Source: Sphingopyxis sp. 2PD
GTDB taxonomy: Bacteria > Pseudomonadota > Alphaproteobacteria > Sphingomonadales > Sphingomonadaceae
DNA length: 64,000 bases
Assembly: GCF_005503695.1 (NCBI RefSeq)
Contig: NZ_SCMU01000001.1
Coordinates: 124,001 to 188,000, forward strand
Direction: 5' to 3'
The notes below the pieces were generated by a model, which saw only the letters and a list, made by a program, of their open reading frames with translations, was not told the origin of the DNA and did not search any database. Every line of letters starts with the position of its first letter. Position 1 is the first letter of the stretch. Below, one piece after another: positions 52,642 through 62,175 of this stretch. The position numbers and the translations under genes were made by a program.

Positions 52642-54288
52642 ATGAAAAAAGCATCCGACCTGTTCATCGAATGCCTGGAGGAAGAAGGCGTCGAATATAT
52701 CTTCGGCGTTCCGGGCGAGGAAAACCTCGACTTTCTCGACAGCCTGTCGCGGTCGACCAAGATCAAGCTGATCCTGACCCGACACGAACAGGGCGCGGGC
52801 TTTATGGCGGCAACCTATGGCCGTCACACCGGCAAGACCGGCGTCTGCCTTGCCACACTTGGCCCCGGCGCCACCAACTTCGTGACCGCTGCCGCCTATG
52901 CGCAATTGGGCGGCATGCCGATGATGATGATCACCGGGCAAAAGCCGATCAAGAAATCGAAACAGGGCCGCTTCCAGATCCTCGACGTCTGTTCGATGAT
53001 GTCGCCGATCACCAAATTCACCCATCAGATGGCGTCGTCGGACAATATCCCGAGCCGCGTGCGCGAGGCGTTTCGCCTGGCCGAGGAAGAAAAGCCCGGC
53101 GCGGTGCATATCGAATTGCCCGAGGATATTGCCGACGAACACACCGATTCGCGCCCGCTGAAGCGCAGCCATTCGCGCCGTCCCAACGCCGATACGAAAT
53201 CGATCCGCGAAGCGGTGAAGGCGCTGGAGGCCGCGAAATCGCCCGTTCTGGTCATCGGCGCTGGCGCCAATCGCACGATGACCAGCCGCATGCTGCTGCA
53301 ATTCATCGAAAAGACCGGCATCCCGTTCCTGACGACGCAGCTCGGCAAGGGCGTGATCGACGAGCGGCACCCGAAGTTCCTTGGCTGCGCCGCGCTGTCG
53401 GCGGGCGACTTCGTCCACCGCGCGGTCGAGGCGTCGGACTGCATCGTTAACCTCGGCCATGACGTCATCGAAAAGCCGCCCTTCTTCATGAAGGAAGATG
53501 GCCCGACCGTGATCCATATCTCGAGCAAGACCGCCGAGGTCGATCCGGTCTATTTCCCACATATCGAGGTGATCGGCGACATCGCCAACGCCGTTTGGCA
53601 GATGAAGGAGGATATCGTCCCCAGCGGCAGCTGGAAATTCGACCATATGCTGGCCTATCGTCAGGGCGAGGTCGACCATACCGCGCCGCTGGCGAAGGAC
53701 GAGCGTTTCCCGATCTTTCCCCCGCATCTGGTCCAGTCGATCCGCGACGCGATGCCCGATGACGGCATCATCTGCCTCGACAATGGCGTTTATAAAATCT
53801 GGTTCGCGCGCGGCTATACCGCCTATCGCCCGAACACCGTGCTGCTCGACAATGCGCTCGCGACGATGGGCGCGGGGCTGCCGTCGGCAATGATGTCGGC
53901 GATGGTCTATCCCGACCGCAAGGTCATGGCGATCTGCGGTGACGGCGGCTTCATGATGAACAGTCAGGAGATGGAGACCGCGGTGCGGCTCGGCCTGAAC
54001 CTCACCGTGCTGGTCCTGAACGACAACAGCTATGGCATGATCCGCTGGAAACAGGCGAATATGGGGTTCAAGGATTGGGGGCTGACCTATGGCAACCCCG
54101 ATTTCGTCAAATATGCCGAAAGCTATGGCGCGCACGGCCACCGCGTGACGAGCGCCGCGCATCTCAAGGAACTGCTGGCGCACACGCGCGATACGCCGGG
54201 GGTGCACCTGATCGATTGCCCGGTCGATTATTCGGAGAACGACCAGATTTTGAACATCGACATCAAGAAATTGTCGAAGGAGTTGTAA
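52642..54288 (+). CDS. Acetolactate-synthase-like thiamine-diphosphate enzyme
   Basis: This 548-residue protein has the three-domain layout of ThDP enzymes. The catalytic Glu49 lies in ILTRHEQGAGFMAATYG. LATLGPGATNFVTAAAYAQLGGMPMMMITGQKP is typical of acetolactate synthases. The C-terminal cofactor site is CGDGGFMMNSQEMETAVRLG...LNDNSYGMI. No regulatory small subunit is adjacent. The downstream gene is an aldehyde dehydrogenase, so a catabolic or aldehyde-forming role is as plausible as branched-chain synthesis. Family is certain, reaction is not. Confidence 0.88.
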   Translation: MKKASDLFIECLEEEGVEYIFGVPGEENLDFLDSLSRSTKIKLILTRHEQGAGFMAATYGRHTGKTGVCLATLGPGATNFVTAAAYAQLGGMPMMMITGQKPIKKSKQGRFQILDVCSMMSPITKFTHQMASSDNIPSRVREAFRLAEEEKPGAVHIELPEDIADEHTDSRPLKRSHSRRPNADTKSIREAVKALEAAKSPVLVIGAGANRTMTSRMLLQFIEKTGIPFLTTQLGKGVIDERHPKFLGCAALSAGDFVHRAVEASDCIVNLGHDVIEKPPFFMKEDGPTVIHISSKTAEVDPVYFPHIEVIGDIANAVWQMKEDIVPSGSWKFDHMLAYRQGEVDHTAPLAKDERFPIFPPHLVQSIRDAMPDDGIICLDNGVYKIWFARGYTAYRPNTVLLDNALATMGAGLPSAMMSAMVYPDRKVMAICGDGGFMMNSQEMETAVRLGLNLTVLVLNDNSYGMIRWKQANMGFKDWGLTYGNPDFVKYAESYGAHGHRVTSAAHLKELLAHTRDTPGVHLIDCPVDYSENDQILNIDIKKLSKEL

Positions 54289-54303
54289 TTCCTTGCTCGC
54301 TGC

Positions 54304-54384
54304 TCCCCGGCGAAAGCCGGGGTCCAGAGCGCCCGTGCGCCACCGTTGCGCGTTCCAGCCCTGGACCCCGGCTTTCGCCGGGGA
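54304..54384. repeat. Palindromic interspersed repeat, family F3
   Basis: The 24-base arms 54304-54327 and 54361-54384 are perfect reverse complements (core CCCCGGCGAAAGCCGGGGTC). They lie between the ThDP enzyme and the aldehyde dehydrogenase. This is the intergenic copy that identifies the insert in sufC. It ends 16 bases before the dehydrogenase ATG. Confidence 0.95.
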
Positions 54385-54399
54385 ACGGAGATTTGTAAG

Positions 54400-55833
54400 A
54401 TGAAGTTGAAAGACGTCTATCCGCTCTATCTCAACAACAAGGCGGTGCAGCCGAACACTGACCTCGAGGTGATCGACAAATTCACCGGTGAGGTCGCATT
54501 CCGCACCGCGCTCGCCACCCCCGATGTCATCGACCAGGCGATCGCCGGCGCCGTCCGCGCGGCCGAACCGATGGCGCGGCTCGCGAGCTATGAGAAGCGC
54601 GACGTCCTCAGCCATTGCGTTCAGCGCTTTCAGGAACGGTTCGACGAGCTCGCTTTTGCGCTGTGTGTCGAGGCGGGCAAGCCGATCGCCGACAGCGAGG
54701 GCGAAGTCACGCGCCTGATCGACACCTTCCGCATCGCCGCCGAGGAAGCGACGCGCAACTATGGCGAAGTCCAGCCGCTCGACATTTCGGCGCGCGCCAA
54801 GGGCTATATGGGGATGTGGAAACGCGTTCCGATCGGCCCGTGTAGCTTCATCTCGCCCTTCAACTTCCCGCTCAACCTTGCCGCGCACAAGATCGCCCCG
54901 GCGATCGCGATCGGCTGTCCGTTCGTGATGAAACCCGCGTCGCTGACCCCGCTCGGCGCGATCATCATGGGCGAGGTGCTCGCCGAATGCGACATCTTGC
55001 CCGAGGGCGCGTTCAGCATCCTGCCCGCGAGCCGCGCCGGCGCCGACCTGTTCACCACCGACGAGCGGTTGAAACTTCTGTCGTTCACCGGTTCGCCCGG
55101 CGTGGGCTGGGATTTGAAGGCGAAGGCGGGCAAGAAAAAGGTCGTACTCGAACTCGGCGGCAATGCCGCGGTGGTCGTCGACAAGGACGCCGACCTCGAC
55201 CATGCGCTCGCGCGGATCATCTTCGGCGGCTATTACCAGTCGGGACAAAGCTGCATCCATGTCCAGCGCGTGATCATCCACGCCGACATTTACGACAAGT
55301 TCCGCGACATGCTCACCGCGAAGGTCAAGACGTTGAAATCGGGCGATCCGAAGCTGCGCGATACCTTCATCGGGCCGATGATTTCGGTCAAGGAAGCGCA
55401 GCGGCTTAAGGGCTGGATCGACGATGCGGTCGCCGGGGGCGCGACGCTGCTCGCGGGCGGCGGGTGCGCGGGCAATATGCTGGAGGCGGCGCTGCTGGAG
55501 AATGTGCCGCGCGATGCGGATGTCGTCGTCGAGGAAGCCTTCGGCCCTGTCGTCGTGCTGTCGAAATTCGCCCAATGGGACGAAGCGCTGGCCGAGGTCA
55601 ATGACAGCAAGTTCGGCCTTCAGGCGGGGCTGTTCACCAGCGACATCCAGAAGGTGCTGGAGGCGTGGGATCATCTCGACGTCGGCGGTATCGTCGTCAA
55701 CGACGTGTCGAGCTACCGCGTCGACAATATGCCCTATGGCGGGGTGAAGGATTCGGGGCTGGGTCGCGAAGGCGTGCGCTTTGCGATCGAGGATATGAGC
55801 GAGATCAGGAATTTGGTGATCCGGCGGACGTAA
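54400..55833 (+). CDS. NAD(P)-dependent aldehyde dehydrogenase family protein
   Basis: This 477-residue dehydrogenase has the general base Glu251 in VVLELGGN and the nucleophile Cys285 in YYQSGQSCIHVQR. Other marks are the cofactor region FISPFNFPLNLAAHKIAPAIAIGCPFVMKPA and VEEAFGPVVVLSKF. It resembles the lactaldehyde/phosphonoacetaldehyde/glyceraldehyde-3-phosphate (non-phosphorylating) group. It probably shares a transcript with the acetolactate-synthase-like gene, 111 bases upstream across a palindromic repeat. An extension into the repeat is rejected in favour of the ATG of MKLKDVYPLY. Confidence 0.93.
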   Translation: MKLKDVYPLYLNNKAVQPNTDLEVIDKFTGEVAFRTALATPDVIDQAIAGAVRAAEPMARLASYEKRDVLSHCVQRFQERFDELAFALCVEAGKPIADSEGEVTRLIDTFRIAAEEATRNYGEVQPLDISARAKGYMGMWKRVPIGPCSFISPFNFPLNLAAHKIAPAIAIGCPFVMKPASLTPLGAIIMGEVLAECDILPEGAFSILPASRAGADLFTTDERLKLLSFTGSPGVGWDLKAKAGKKKVVLELGGNAAVVVDKDADLDHALARIIFGGYYQSGQSCIHVQRVIIHADIYDKFRDMLTAKVKTLKSGDPKLRDTFIGPMISVKEAQRLKGWIDDAVAGGATLLAGGGCAGNMLEAALLENVPRDADVVVEEAFGPVVVLSKFAQWDEALAEVNDSKFGLQAGLFTSDIQKVLEAWDHLDVGGIVVNDVSSYRVDNMPYGGVKDSGLGREGVRFAIEDMSEIRNLVIRRT

Positions 55834-55835
55834 TT

Positions 55836-55925
55836 CGTCGCCCCCGCGCAGGCAGGGGCCGCTGTCGGTTTACGCGGCCCTGCAGGAATAGGCGGCTAGC
55901 GGCCCCCGCCTGCGCGGGGGCGACG
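55836..55925. repeat. Palindromic interspersed repeat, family F2
   Basis: Left arm GTCGCCCCCGCGCAGGCAGG (from 55837) and right arm CCCGCCTGCGCGGGGGCGAC (to 55924) frame a 30-base loop. It is the intergenic counterpart of the repeat that encodes the Rrf2 tail at 16838-16911. Confidence 0.9.
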
Positions 55926-56048
55926 TTAACCGACTAACGTCACAAAAACGCCGCCAAACCGTCGCCGAACCGACGCGGGTTTGAATCGCACAATGTAACA
56001 AAACTCCTGTCTAGCCCGTGAGCAGCTAAGGCTGCCACGGAGCATGAC

Positions 56049-56930
56049 ATGGCCTCGATCTCGACCCTGCCGATCCCCGCGCGTTTTGCCGATCCCTTCA
56101 CCACCGATCCGCATATTCCCGAACGCGTGATCGGCGAGCGCCGCAACTATCGCAGCGTCTGGGTCAGCGACATCCACCTCGGCACGCGCGGTTGCAACGC
56201 CGCGATGCTGATCGACTTCTTCGACCATGTCGATTGCGAAACCCTGTATCTGGTCGGTGACATCATCGACGGCTGGCGGCTCAAAAAGCGGCATTTCTGG
56301 CCGCCCGAGCATAATGACGTCGTCTGGCGTGTGCTGAAACGCGCCAAGCGCGGCACGCGCGTCGTCTATGTCCCCGGCAACCATGACGAGATGGTCAAGC
56401 CGTTCGACGGTTTCGATTTTGGCGGGGTCGAAATCCGCCGCGAAGCGATCCACGAAACCGCGGACGGGCGCAAACTGCTGGTCGTCCATGGCGACGAGTT
56501 CGACGCGGTGATGCTCGCGCACCGTTGGCTCGCCTTCGTCGGCGACGCTGCCTACACCGCGCTGATGAAGTGCAACGTCGTCGTCAATGCGGTGCGCAGC
56601 AAGTTCGGCCTGCCCTATTGGTCGCTATCGATGGTCGCCAAGCACAAGGTCAAGAACGCGGTCCAGTTCATCGGTCGCTACGAGGAAGTCGTCGCCCACG
56701 CCGCCCGCTCGCGCGGGGTCGACGGGGTGGTGTGCGGGCATATCCACAGCGCCGAGATGCGCGAGATCGAGGGCACCGAATATTATAACGACGGCGACTG
56801 GGTCGAAGGCTGCACCGCGCTGGTCGAGCATCATGACGGGCGAATGGAGATATTGCGCTGGGCCGAGGAAGTCGCGAAGCGCAGCGCTCCCGCGACGCTC
56901 GAACTGCCCGCACCGGCGCGCGCCGCATGA
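56049..56930 (+). CDS. LpxH-like UDP-2,3-diacylglucosamine diphosphatase / metallophosphoesterase
   Basis: This 293-residue calcineurin-like phosphoesterase has all metal-site motifs: VSDIHLGTRG (Asp41, His43), LVGDIIDGW, VPGNHDEM, VVHGDEFDAV and VCGHIHSAEM. The WPPEHNDVVWRVLKRAKRGTRVVYVPGNHDE context matches the alphaproteobacterial LpxH-like group that removes UMP in lipid A synthesis. The direct equivalent of E. coli LpxH is not proved. Its TGA overlaps the ATG of the next gene, a glycosyltransferase, which suggests a shared envelope-lipid role. Confidence 0.85.
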   Translation: MASISTLPIPARFADPFTTDPHIPERVIGERRNYRSVWVSDIHLGTRGCNAAMLIDFFDHVDCETLYLVGDIIDGWRLKKRHFWPPEHNDVVWRVLKRAKRGTRVVYVPGNHDEMVKPFDGFDFGGVEIRREAIHETADGRKLLVVHGDEFDAVMLAHRWLAFVGDAAYTALMKCNVVVNAVRSKFGLPYWSLSMVAKHKVKNAVQFIGRYEEVVAHAARSRGVDGVVCGHIHSAEMREIEGTEYYNDGDWVEGCTALVEHHDGRMEILRWAEEVAKRSAPATLELPAPARAA

Positions 56931-57979
56931 GGATCCTGATTGTCAGCGACGCATGGGAGCCGCAGGTCAACGGCGTCGTGCGGACCCTTCAGGCGACGAT
57001 CGCCGAACTGCGCAAGGCGGGGCATGAGGTCGCGGTCGTCTCGCCCGACCTGTTCCGGTCGATCCCCTGCCCCTCCTACCCCGAAATCCGCCTCGCGCTG
57101 GCGGGGTGGCGCAAGGTCGGCCGACATATCCGCGCCTTTGCCCCGCAGGCGATCCATATCTCGACCGAAGGGCCATTGGGACTGGCGGCGCGGCGTTGGT
57201 GCCTGAAGCACGGCTTTCCCTTCACCACCGCCTATCATACGCGCTTTCCCGAATATGTCGCGGCGCGGCTGCCCCTCTCCCCCGCATTCGTCTGGCGATT
57301 CATCCGCTGGTTCCATCGCCCCGCGCGCCACATCATGGTCGCCACGCGCAGCCTGGCGCGTGAGCTCGCCGACCAGGGGCTGGGCCAGACGATGATGTGG
57401 GAACGCGGCGTCGACCACGACCTGTTTCGCCCCGACCGCGCCGCGCACCCCGCTTATGCCGGCCTCCCGCGCCCGATCCAGCTTTATGTCGGCCGCGTCG
57501 CGGTCGAAAAGAATATTGGCGCATTCCTCGACATTGATCGTCCGGGCACGAAAGTGATCGTCGGCGATGGGCCTGCGCTCGCGGCGCTTCAGGCGCAGCA
57601 CCCCGGCGCGCTGTTCCTCGGCAAACTCGGCGGCGAAGCGCTCGCGGCGGCCTATGCCGGTGCCGACGTGTTCGTCTTTCCCAGCCGCACCGACACCTTC
57701 GGGCTGGTGGTGATCGAAGCGCTGAGCTGCGGCACGCCCGTTGCCGCCTTTCCCGTTCCCGGCCCCGGCGACATCATCCGCGATGGCGCGGGCGCCCTAG
57801 ACGAGGACTTGGGCCGCGCGATCGATACCGCACTGACCTGTGACCGCGCCGACGCCGCCGCGCTGGGTACGCGCTACAGCTGGACAAGCTGCACCGCCCA
57901 GTTCGTACAGGCGTTGACCTTCGTACCCGGCGTTGCGGCGTCCGAATTCACCTTCGGTGCCGCGCGGGCGCCCGCCTAG
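56927..57979 (+). CDS. Glycosyltransferase family 4 (GT-B fold)
   Basis: This 350-residue GT-B enzyme has DAWEPQVNGVVRTLQATIAELRKAGHEVAVVSPD at the N-terminus, HISTEGPLGLAARRWC, and TAYHTRFPEYVAARLP. The donor domain has LYVGRVAVEKNIGAFLD, VIVGDGPALAAL and the sugar-nucleotide site DVFVFPSRTDTFGLVVIEALSCGTPVAAFPV. This is typical of lipid glycosyltransferases in alphaproteobacteria (diacylglycerol or ceramide glycosylation). In a sphingomonad a glycosphingolipid role is possible but unproved. Its stop overlaps the stop of the convergent receptor gene. Confidence 0.9.
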   Translation: MRILIVSDAWEPQVNGVVRTLQATIAELRKAGHEVAVVSPDLFRSIPCPSYPEIRLALAGWRKVGRHIRAFAPQAIHISTEGPLGLAARRWCLKHGFPFTTAYHTRFPEYVAARLPLSPAFVWRFIRWFHRPARHIMVATRSLARELADQGLGQTMMWERGVDHDLFRPDRAAHPAYAGLPRPIQLYVGRVAVEKNIGAFLDIDRPGTKVIVGDGPALAALQAQHPGALFLGKLGGEALAAAYAGADVFVFPSRTDTFGLVVIEALSCGTPVAAFPVPGPGDIIRDGAGALDEDLGRAIDTALTCDRADAAALGTRYSWTSCTAQFVQALTFVPGVAASEFTFGAARAPA

Positions 57980-60372
57980 AACGTCTTGCGCCACTCCAGC
58001 TCGATGTAGCGGCCCAGGGGGTCGATATAGCCGGGCTGATAATTGAGCGGCACCACCCCGTTCGCATCGGTGATCTTGCGCTGCGCATCGAACAGATTGT
58101 CGATCGACAGGCGCAGGCGCGATCCCTTCAGGAACGGCAGCTTCTCGGTCAGCTTCGGCACCTGATTGAGGTCGGCGAAAAAGCGCAGGTTGAACGTCGC
58201 AAGATCGCCGAAGTTGAGGTCGCCCGCGGTGCCGCCGGTCACCGTGCTGCCGCTGTCATATTTGCCACTCAGACGAAAGCCGAGCCCCTTGTAGAACAGC
58301 CCGCCGTCGAGTTCGAGCAGGTGGCGGTTGCTGCCGCCGCCGCTGCCGGTCGCCGAACCGTCGAGCAAATCGAGTTCGGGAACCCCCGGGCGGATCAGGA
58401 TCGTGTCGGTCAGCTTATAGGTGTGATATAGCGACACCGACCAGCGACCACCCTGCGGACCGCCGCCAAACATCGCGCCGGGCCCACCGCCGCCGCGCCC
58501 GCCGCGCCCACCCATCCGCGGACCACCAGCGCCGCGCGGGCCTGCCGCACCTGTGCCCGGGCCGCCACCGGGGCGTCCAGCCTGCTCGGGTTGGCCAAAG
58601 CTTTTGCCGAAGTTCAAGCCCCAGCGAATCTGCGAATTTTCGACCTGGTCGAAGTTCACCGGCCGCTGGTCGAGCGCGATCAATACGCCATTGGCGTCGC
58701 GCGTCACGCGGCTCGGGAACGCCGCCTCGATCTCGGGCGTCAGCAGCGGCAGGCTGTTCGCGGTGTCGTTGCTCTTGTTGCGGTTGTAATTGACCGACAG
58801 CCGAAGCCCTTCGACCATCGGCACTTCCCAGTTCAGCCCAAGCTTCAGGTCGCGGCGCTGTTCGGCAAGCAGGAAGGGATTGCCCCCGGTCGTCGTGGTG
58901 ATCTCCACCGTCTGCCCGGTCGCAAAATCATAATAGGTGACCCCGGGCGTCACCAGCGGAGCCGCGCCGAGCTGCTGGATGCCGGGTGCCGCCTCGTCAT
59001 TGTTGAAGCTGGCGATCAGCGACAGATTGTCGGTCACGCCCCAGTTGAGGCTAGCCCCCCAGCTTTTGAGCGCCTCGAAATCGCTGGGATTGGCGACCTG
59101 ACCGCTCAGCGTCAGCGACATCCGGCCGATGTTGCCCACCTCATATTCGGGATCGAGCAGCGGCAGCGTCAGCGAGCCGAACACGCTGGGCGTATCGCGC
59201 CCCAAGCTGGTCGTCGTGATCAAACCCGAGCGTTCGGACTGGCTGTCAAAGCGCAGTCCCGAATAGCTGCCGGTCATCGACAAGCGGATCGGACCCGCCC
59301 AGCCGTCGGTCACCGTCCCCGACAGGTTAGCACTGCCGCCAAAGCTTTGCTGGCTGCTGTCGAAGCGGTCGCGCGCGCCGGTCACCCGGTCGGTGAAGGT
59401 GCGCTGATCGGCGTCGCCATAATTGCCCGACAACGACCAGCGCCAATCGCCGAGCATGCCGTTGACACTGGCGGTCGTCGTCAGATTGCGGCTGCGGCTG
59501 TCGCGTTCGAGCGGCACGTCGCCGCCCGCGACAACGGGGCCGAGGAAGGAGAGGCTGTCGGTCTGGTCAAGCCGCAGGTTGATCGACGCATCGGTGACCT
59601 TGTTCAGGCTGCGCTGGATCGTCGCATCGATCAGATAGGTATCGCTTTCGGGCAACAAGCTGCGCGTTGCGGGGCCAAGTCCGCGCTCGCTTTCGGTGAG
59701 CATCGTCGACTGCTCCCAGCCCGCGTTGACATTGACCCGGCCATTTTCGCCGATCGCCAGGAAACTGCCCTCGACTTCGCTCTGGAACCGCCCGCCCTGC
59801 GTCGGAACGCCGCCTTCGGCCTCGACCGCGATCTGCCGGAAATTGGGCTTGAGCACCATGTTGACAACGCGCTCGTCGGCCGAATAGCCATATTGCAGCG
59901 CGACCTCTTCGGGGAAAATCTCGACCTTGGCGATCGCCTCAGGGGGCAGGTTGCGCACTTCGCCAAAGCCGCCGATCCGGCGTCCGTTGATCAGGATGAT
60001 CGGTCGCCCGCCGCCGCGCCCACGGCCCGAGCGCGTCTGCGGCGCCAGCGCCTCGAGCAGCTCCGACACGTTCGATACGCCGTAACTGGCAATCGCCGCC
60101 TCATCGAGCTCGGCCTCGGCCTTGATGTCGGTTTCCAGCTGCCCGGCAAGGCGCGGCGCGGTCACGACGATTTCGTCGCCGTCGATCTCTTCATATTCAT
60201 CTTCGGGGTCGCTCGACGCGCTGACGACCGGCGCCGATGGCTGGTCAGCGATCGCCGTCACCGCGGCGCTGGCAGGCATCGCATCGGTTTCGGCCATGGC
60301 GGGCCAGGCGAGCGCGGCGCTGGCGGTGAGCAACAGCGCGCGCGCGGAAAGGGAGAGATGGGCATGCTTCAT
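57976..60372 (-). CDS. TonB-dependent receptor-like outer-membrane protein
   Basis: This 798-residue protein has a signal peptide (SARALLLTASAALAWPAMAE), an acidic linker and a TonB-box-like DGDEIVVTAPR. The plug domain reads [63 protein letters not shown], and a beta-barrel rich in aromatic strands ends in LEWRKTF with terminal Phe. An unusual Gly/Arg/Pro-rich segment (~residues 600-650, several GGPGTG/GGRGGRGGGG runs) interrupts the barrel, probably as a loop. The substrate is unknown; no transport gene is nearby. Confidence 0.88.
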   Translation of the reverse strand: MKHAHLSLSARALLLTASAALAWPAMAETDAMPASAAVTAIADQPSAPVVSASSDPEDEYEEIDGDEIVVTAPRLAGQLETDIKAEAELDEAAIASYGVSNVSELLEALAPQTRSGRGRGGGRPIILINGRRIGGFGEVRNLPPEAIAKVEIFPEEVALQYGYSADERVVNMVLKPNFRQIAVEAEGGVPTQGGRFQSEVEGSFLAIGENGRVNVNAGWEQSTMLTESERGLGPATRSLLPESDTYLIDATIQRSLNKVTDASINLRLDQTDSLSFLGPVVAGGDVPLERDSRSRNLTTTASVNGMLGDWRWSLSGNYGDADQRTFTDRVTGARDRFDSSQQSFGGSANLSGTVTDGWAGPIRLSMTGSYSGLRFDSQSERSGLITTTSLGRDTPSVFGSLTLPLLDPEYEVGNIGRMSLTLSGQVANPSDFEALKSWGASLNWGVTDNLSLIASFNNDEAAPGIQQLGAAPLVTPGVTYYDFATGQTVEITTTTGGNPFLLAEQRRDLKLGLNWEVPMVEGLRLSVNYNRNKSNDTANSLPLLTPEIEAAFPSRVTRDANGVLIALDQRPVNFDQVENSQIRWGLNFGKSFGQPEQAGRPGGGPGTGAAGPRGAGGPRMGGRGGRGGGGPGAMFGGGPQGGRWSVSLYHTYKLTDTILIRPGVPELDLLDGSATGSGGGSNRHLLELDGGLFYKGLGFRLSGKYDSGSTVTGGTAGDLNFGDLATFNLRFFADLNQVPKLTEKLPFLKGSRLRLSIDNLFDAQRKITDANGVVPLNYQPGYIDPLGRYIELEWRKTF

Positions 60373-60561
60373 GGGGGGAGAGCCTTCTGTTTTTTCTTGC
60401 TTCTTTTGGCGCGACCGGACTGAACCCTTGCTGACGCGCATCTTTGTGGCCGGTTCATTTATGTCGCAATTGTCGCAACAATGTGTCGAGGCCATCCGCG
60501 TTCCACCAACGGGCCATATCGACCGCTGGACAGCATGGCGCGCTGCCCTTATCGGCCAGCC

Positions 60562-62163
60562 ATGCCGACTCCAGACACATCCGCCGCGCCGAAGTCCGAT
60601 CATGGTGAATCAATCCTGATCATCGATTTTGGCAGCCAGGTGACCCAGCTCATCGCCCGCCGCGTCCGTGAAGCGGGGGTCTATAGCGAGATTGTCCCCT
60701 TCACTTTGGCCGAGGCCGCGCTCGAACGCATGCAGCCGAAAGGGATCATCCTTTCCGGCTCGCCCGCCTCGGTCCCCGCTGACGGCAGCCCGCGTGCACC
60801 GCAATCGGTGTTCGACAGTGGCCTCCCCATCCTCGGCATCTGTTACGGGCAACAGGTGATGAGCCAGCAGCTCGGCGGCCGCGTCGAACCCGGCGGCATC
60901 GATGGCGAGCGCGACGGCGAATTTGGCCGCGCCTTCCTGACCGTCACCGAACCCTGCGTGCTGTTCGACGGCTTGTGGGAGGTCGGCGAACGGCATCAGG
61001 TGTGGATGAGCCACGGCGACAAGGTCACCGAGTTTGCCCCTGGCTTCCGCATCGTCGCGGTCAGCGACGGCGCCCCCTTTGCGCTGATCGCCGATGACGA
61101 GCGTCGCTATTACGGGACGCAATTCCACCCCGAGGTCGTCCACACCCCCGACGGCGCCAAGCTGATCGCCAATTTCGTCCGCCACGTCTGCGGTTGCAGC
61201 GGCGACTGGACGATGGCCGAATTCCGCGCCACCAAGATCGCCGAAATCCGAGCGCAGGTCGGCGACCAGCGCGTGCTGTGCGGCCTGTCGGGCGGCGTCG
61301 ACAGCGCGGTCGCGGCGGTGCTGATCCACGAAGCGGTCGGCGAGCAGCTCACCTGCGTTTTCGTCGACCACGGCCTGCTGCGCATGAACGAGCGCGAACA
61401 GGTCGAGCGGCTGTTCCGCGACCATTACAATATCCCGCTGGTCGTCGTGGATGCCGAGGAGCGCTTCATGGCGGGCCTCGCGGGCGTCACCGATCCCGAA
61501 AAGAAGCGCAAATTCATTGGCGCCGAATTCATCAACGTGTTCGAGGAAGAAGCGAAGAAGATCGGCGGCGCCGATTTCCTGGCGCAGGGCACACTGTACC
61601 CCGACGTCATCGAATCGGTTTCGTTCACCGGCGGACCCAGCGTCACGATCAAGAGCCACCACAATGTCGGCGGCCTGCCCGAGCGCATGAACATGAAGCT
61701 CGTCGAGCCCTTGCGCGAGCTGTTCAAGGACGAGGTGCGCCTGCTCGGCAAGGAACTTGGCCTTCCCGACATCTTCGTCGGCCGCCACCCCTTCCCCGGC
61801 CCCGGCCTCGCGATCCGTATCCCCGGCGAAGTCAGCAAGGAACGCTGCGACATCCTGCGCAAGGCCGACGCCGTCTATCTCGACGAAATCCGGAGTGCGG
61901 GCCTCTACGACGCAATCTGGCAGGCATTTGCGGTGCTGCTGCCGGTCAAGACCGTCGGCGTCATGGGCGACGGTCGCACCTACGACCATGTCTGCGCGCT
62001 GCGCGCCGTCACCTCGACCGACGGCATGACCGCTGACATCTACCCCTTCGACGCCGCCTTCCTCAGCCGCTGCGCGACGCGCATCATCAACGAGGTGCAG
62101 GGCATCAACCGCGTGGTGTACGACTATACGTCGAAACCGCCGGGGACGATCGAGTGGGAGTGA
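60562..62163 (+). CDS. guaA: GMP synthase (glutamine-hydrolysing)
   Basis: This 533-residue two-domain enzyme converts XMP to GMP. The N-terminal class I amidotransferase has [32 protein letters not shown] with the nucleophile Cys94, and QFHPEVVHT. The ATP-pyrophosphatase domain has [17 protein letters not shown], and the C-terminal dimerisation domain has ...[27 protein letters not shown]. The ATG of [10 protein letters not shown] is used. It is divergent from the TonB-receptor gene with about 190 bases between starts, including the direct repeat GTCGCAATTGTCGCAA near 60463. Confidence 0.97.
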   Translation: MPTPDTSAAPKSDHGESILIIDFGSQVTQLIARRVREAGVYSEIVPFTLAEAALERMQPKGIILSGSPASVPADGSPRAPQSVFDSGLPILGICYGQQVMSQQLGGRVEPGGIDGERDGEFGRAFLTVTEPCVLFDGLWEVGERHQVWMSHGDKVTEFAPGFRIVAVSDGAPFALIADDERRYYGTQFHPEVVHTPDGAKLIANFVRHVCGCSGDWTMAEFRATKIAEIRAQVGDQRVLCGLSGGVDSAVAAVLIHEAVGEQLTCVFVDHGLLRMNEREQVERLFRDHYNIPLVVVDAEERFMAGLAGVTDPEKKRKFIGAEFINVFEEEAKKIGGADFLAQGTLYPDVIESVSFTGGPSVTIKSHHNVGGLPERMNMKLVEPLRELFKDEVRLLGKELGLPDIFVGRHPFPGPGLAIRIPGEVSKERCDILRKADAVYLDEIRSAGLYDAIWQAFAVLLPVKTVGVMGDGRTYDHVCALRAVTSTDGMTADIYPFDAAFLSRCATRIINEVQGINRVVYDYTSKPPGTIEWE

Positions 62164-62175
62164 CGGGCAGACGCG

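Noticed and set aside
52570-55674. A 1034-codon open frame on the minus strand
   Set aside because: It is antisense to the acetolactate-synthase-like and aldehyde dehydrogenase genes, which have full family motifs. Long antisense frames are common in GC-rich DNA, and its protein is His/Arg/Asp-rich without any domain.
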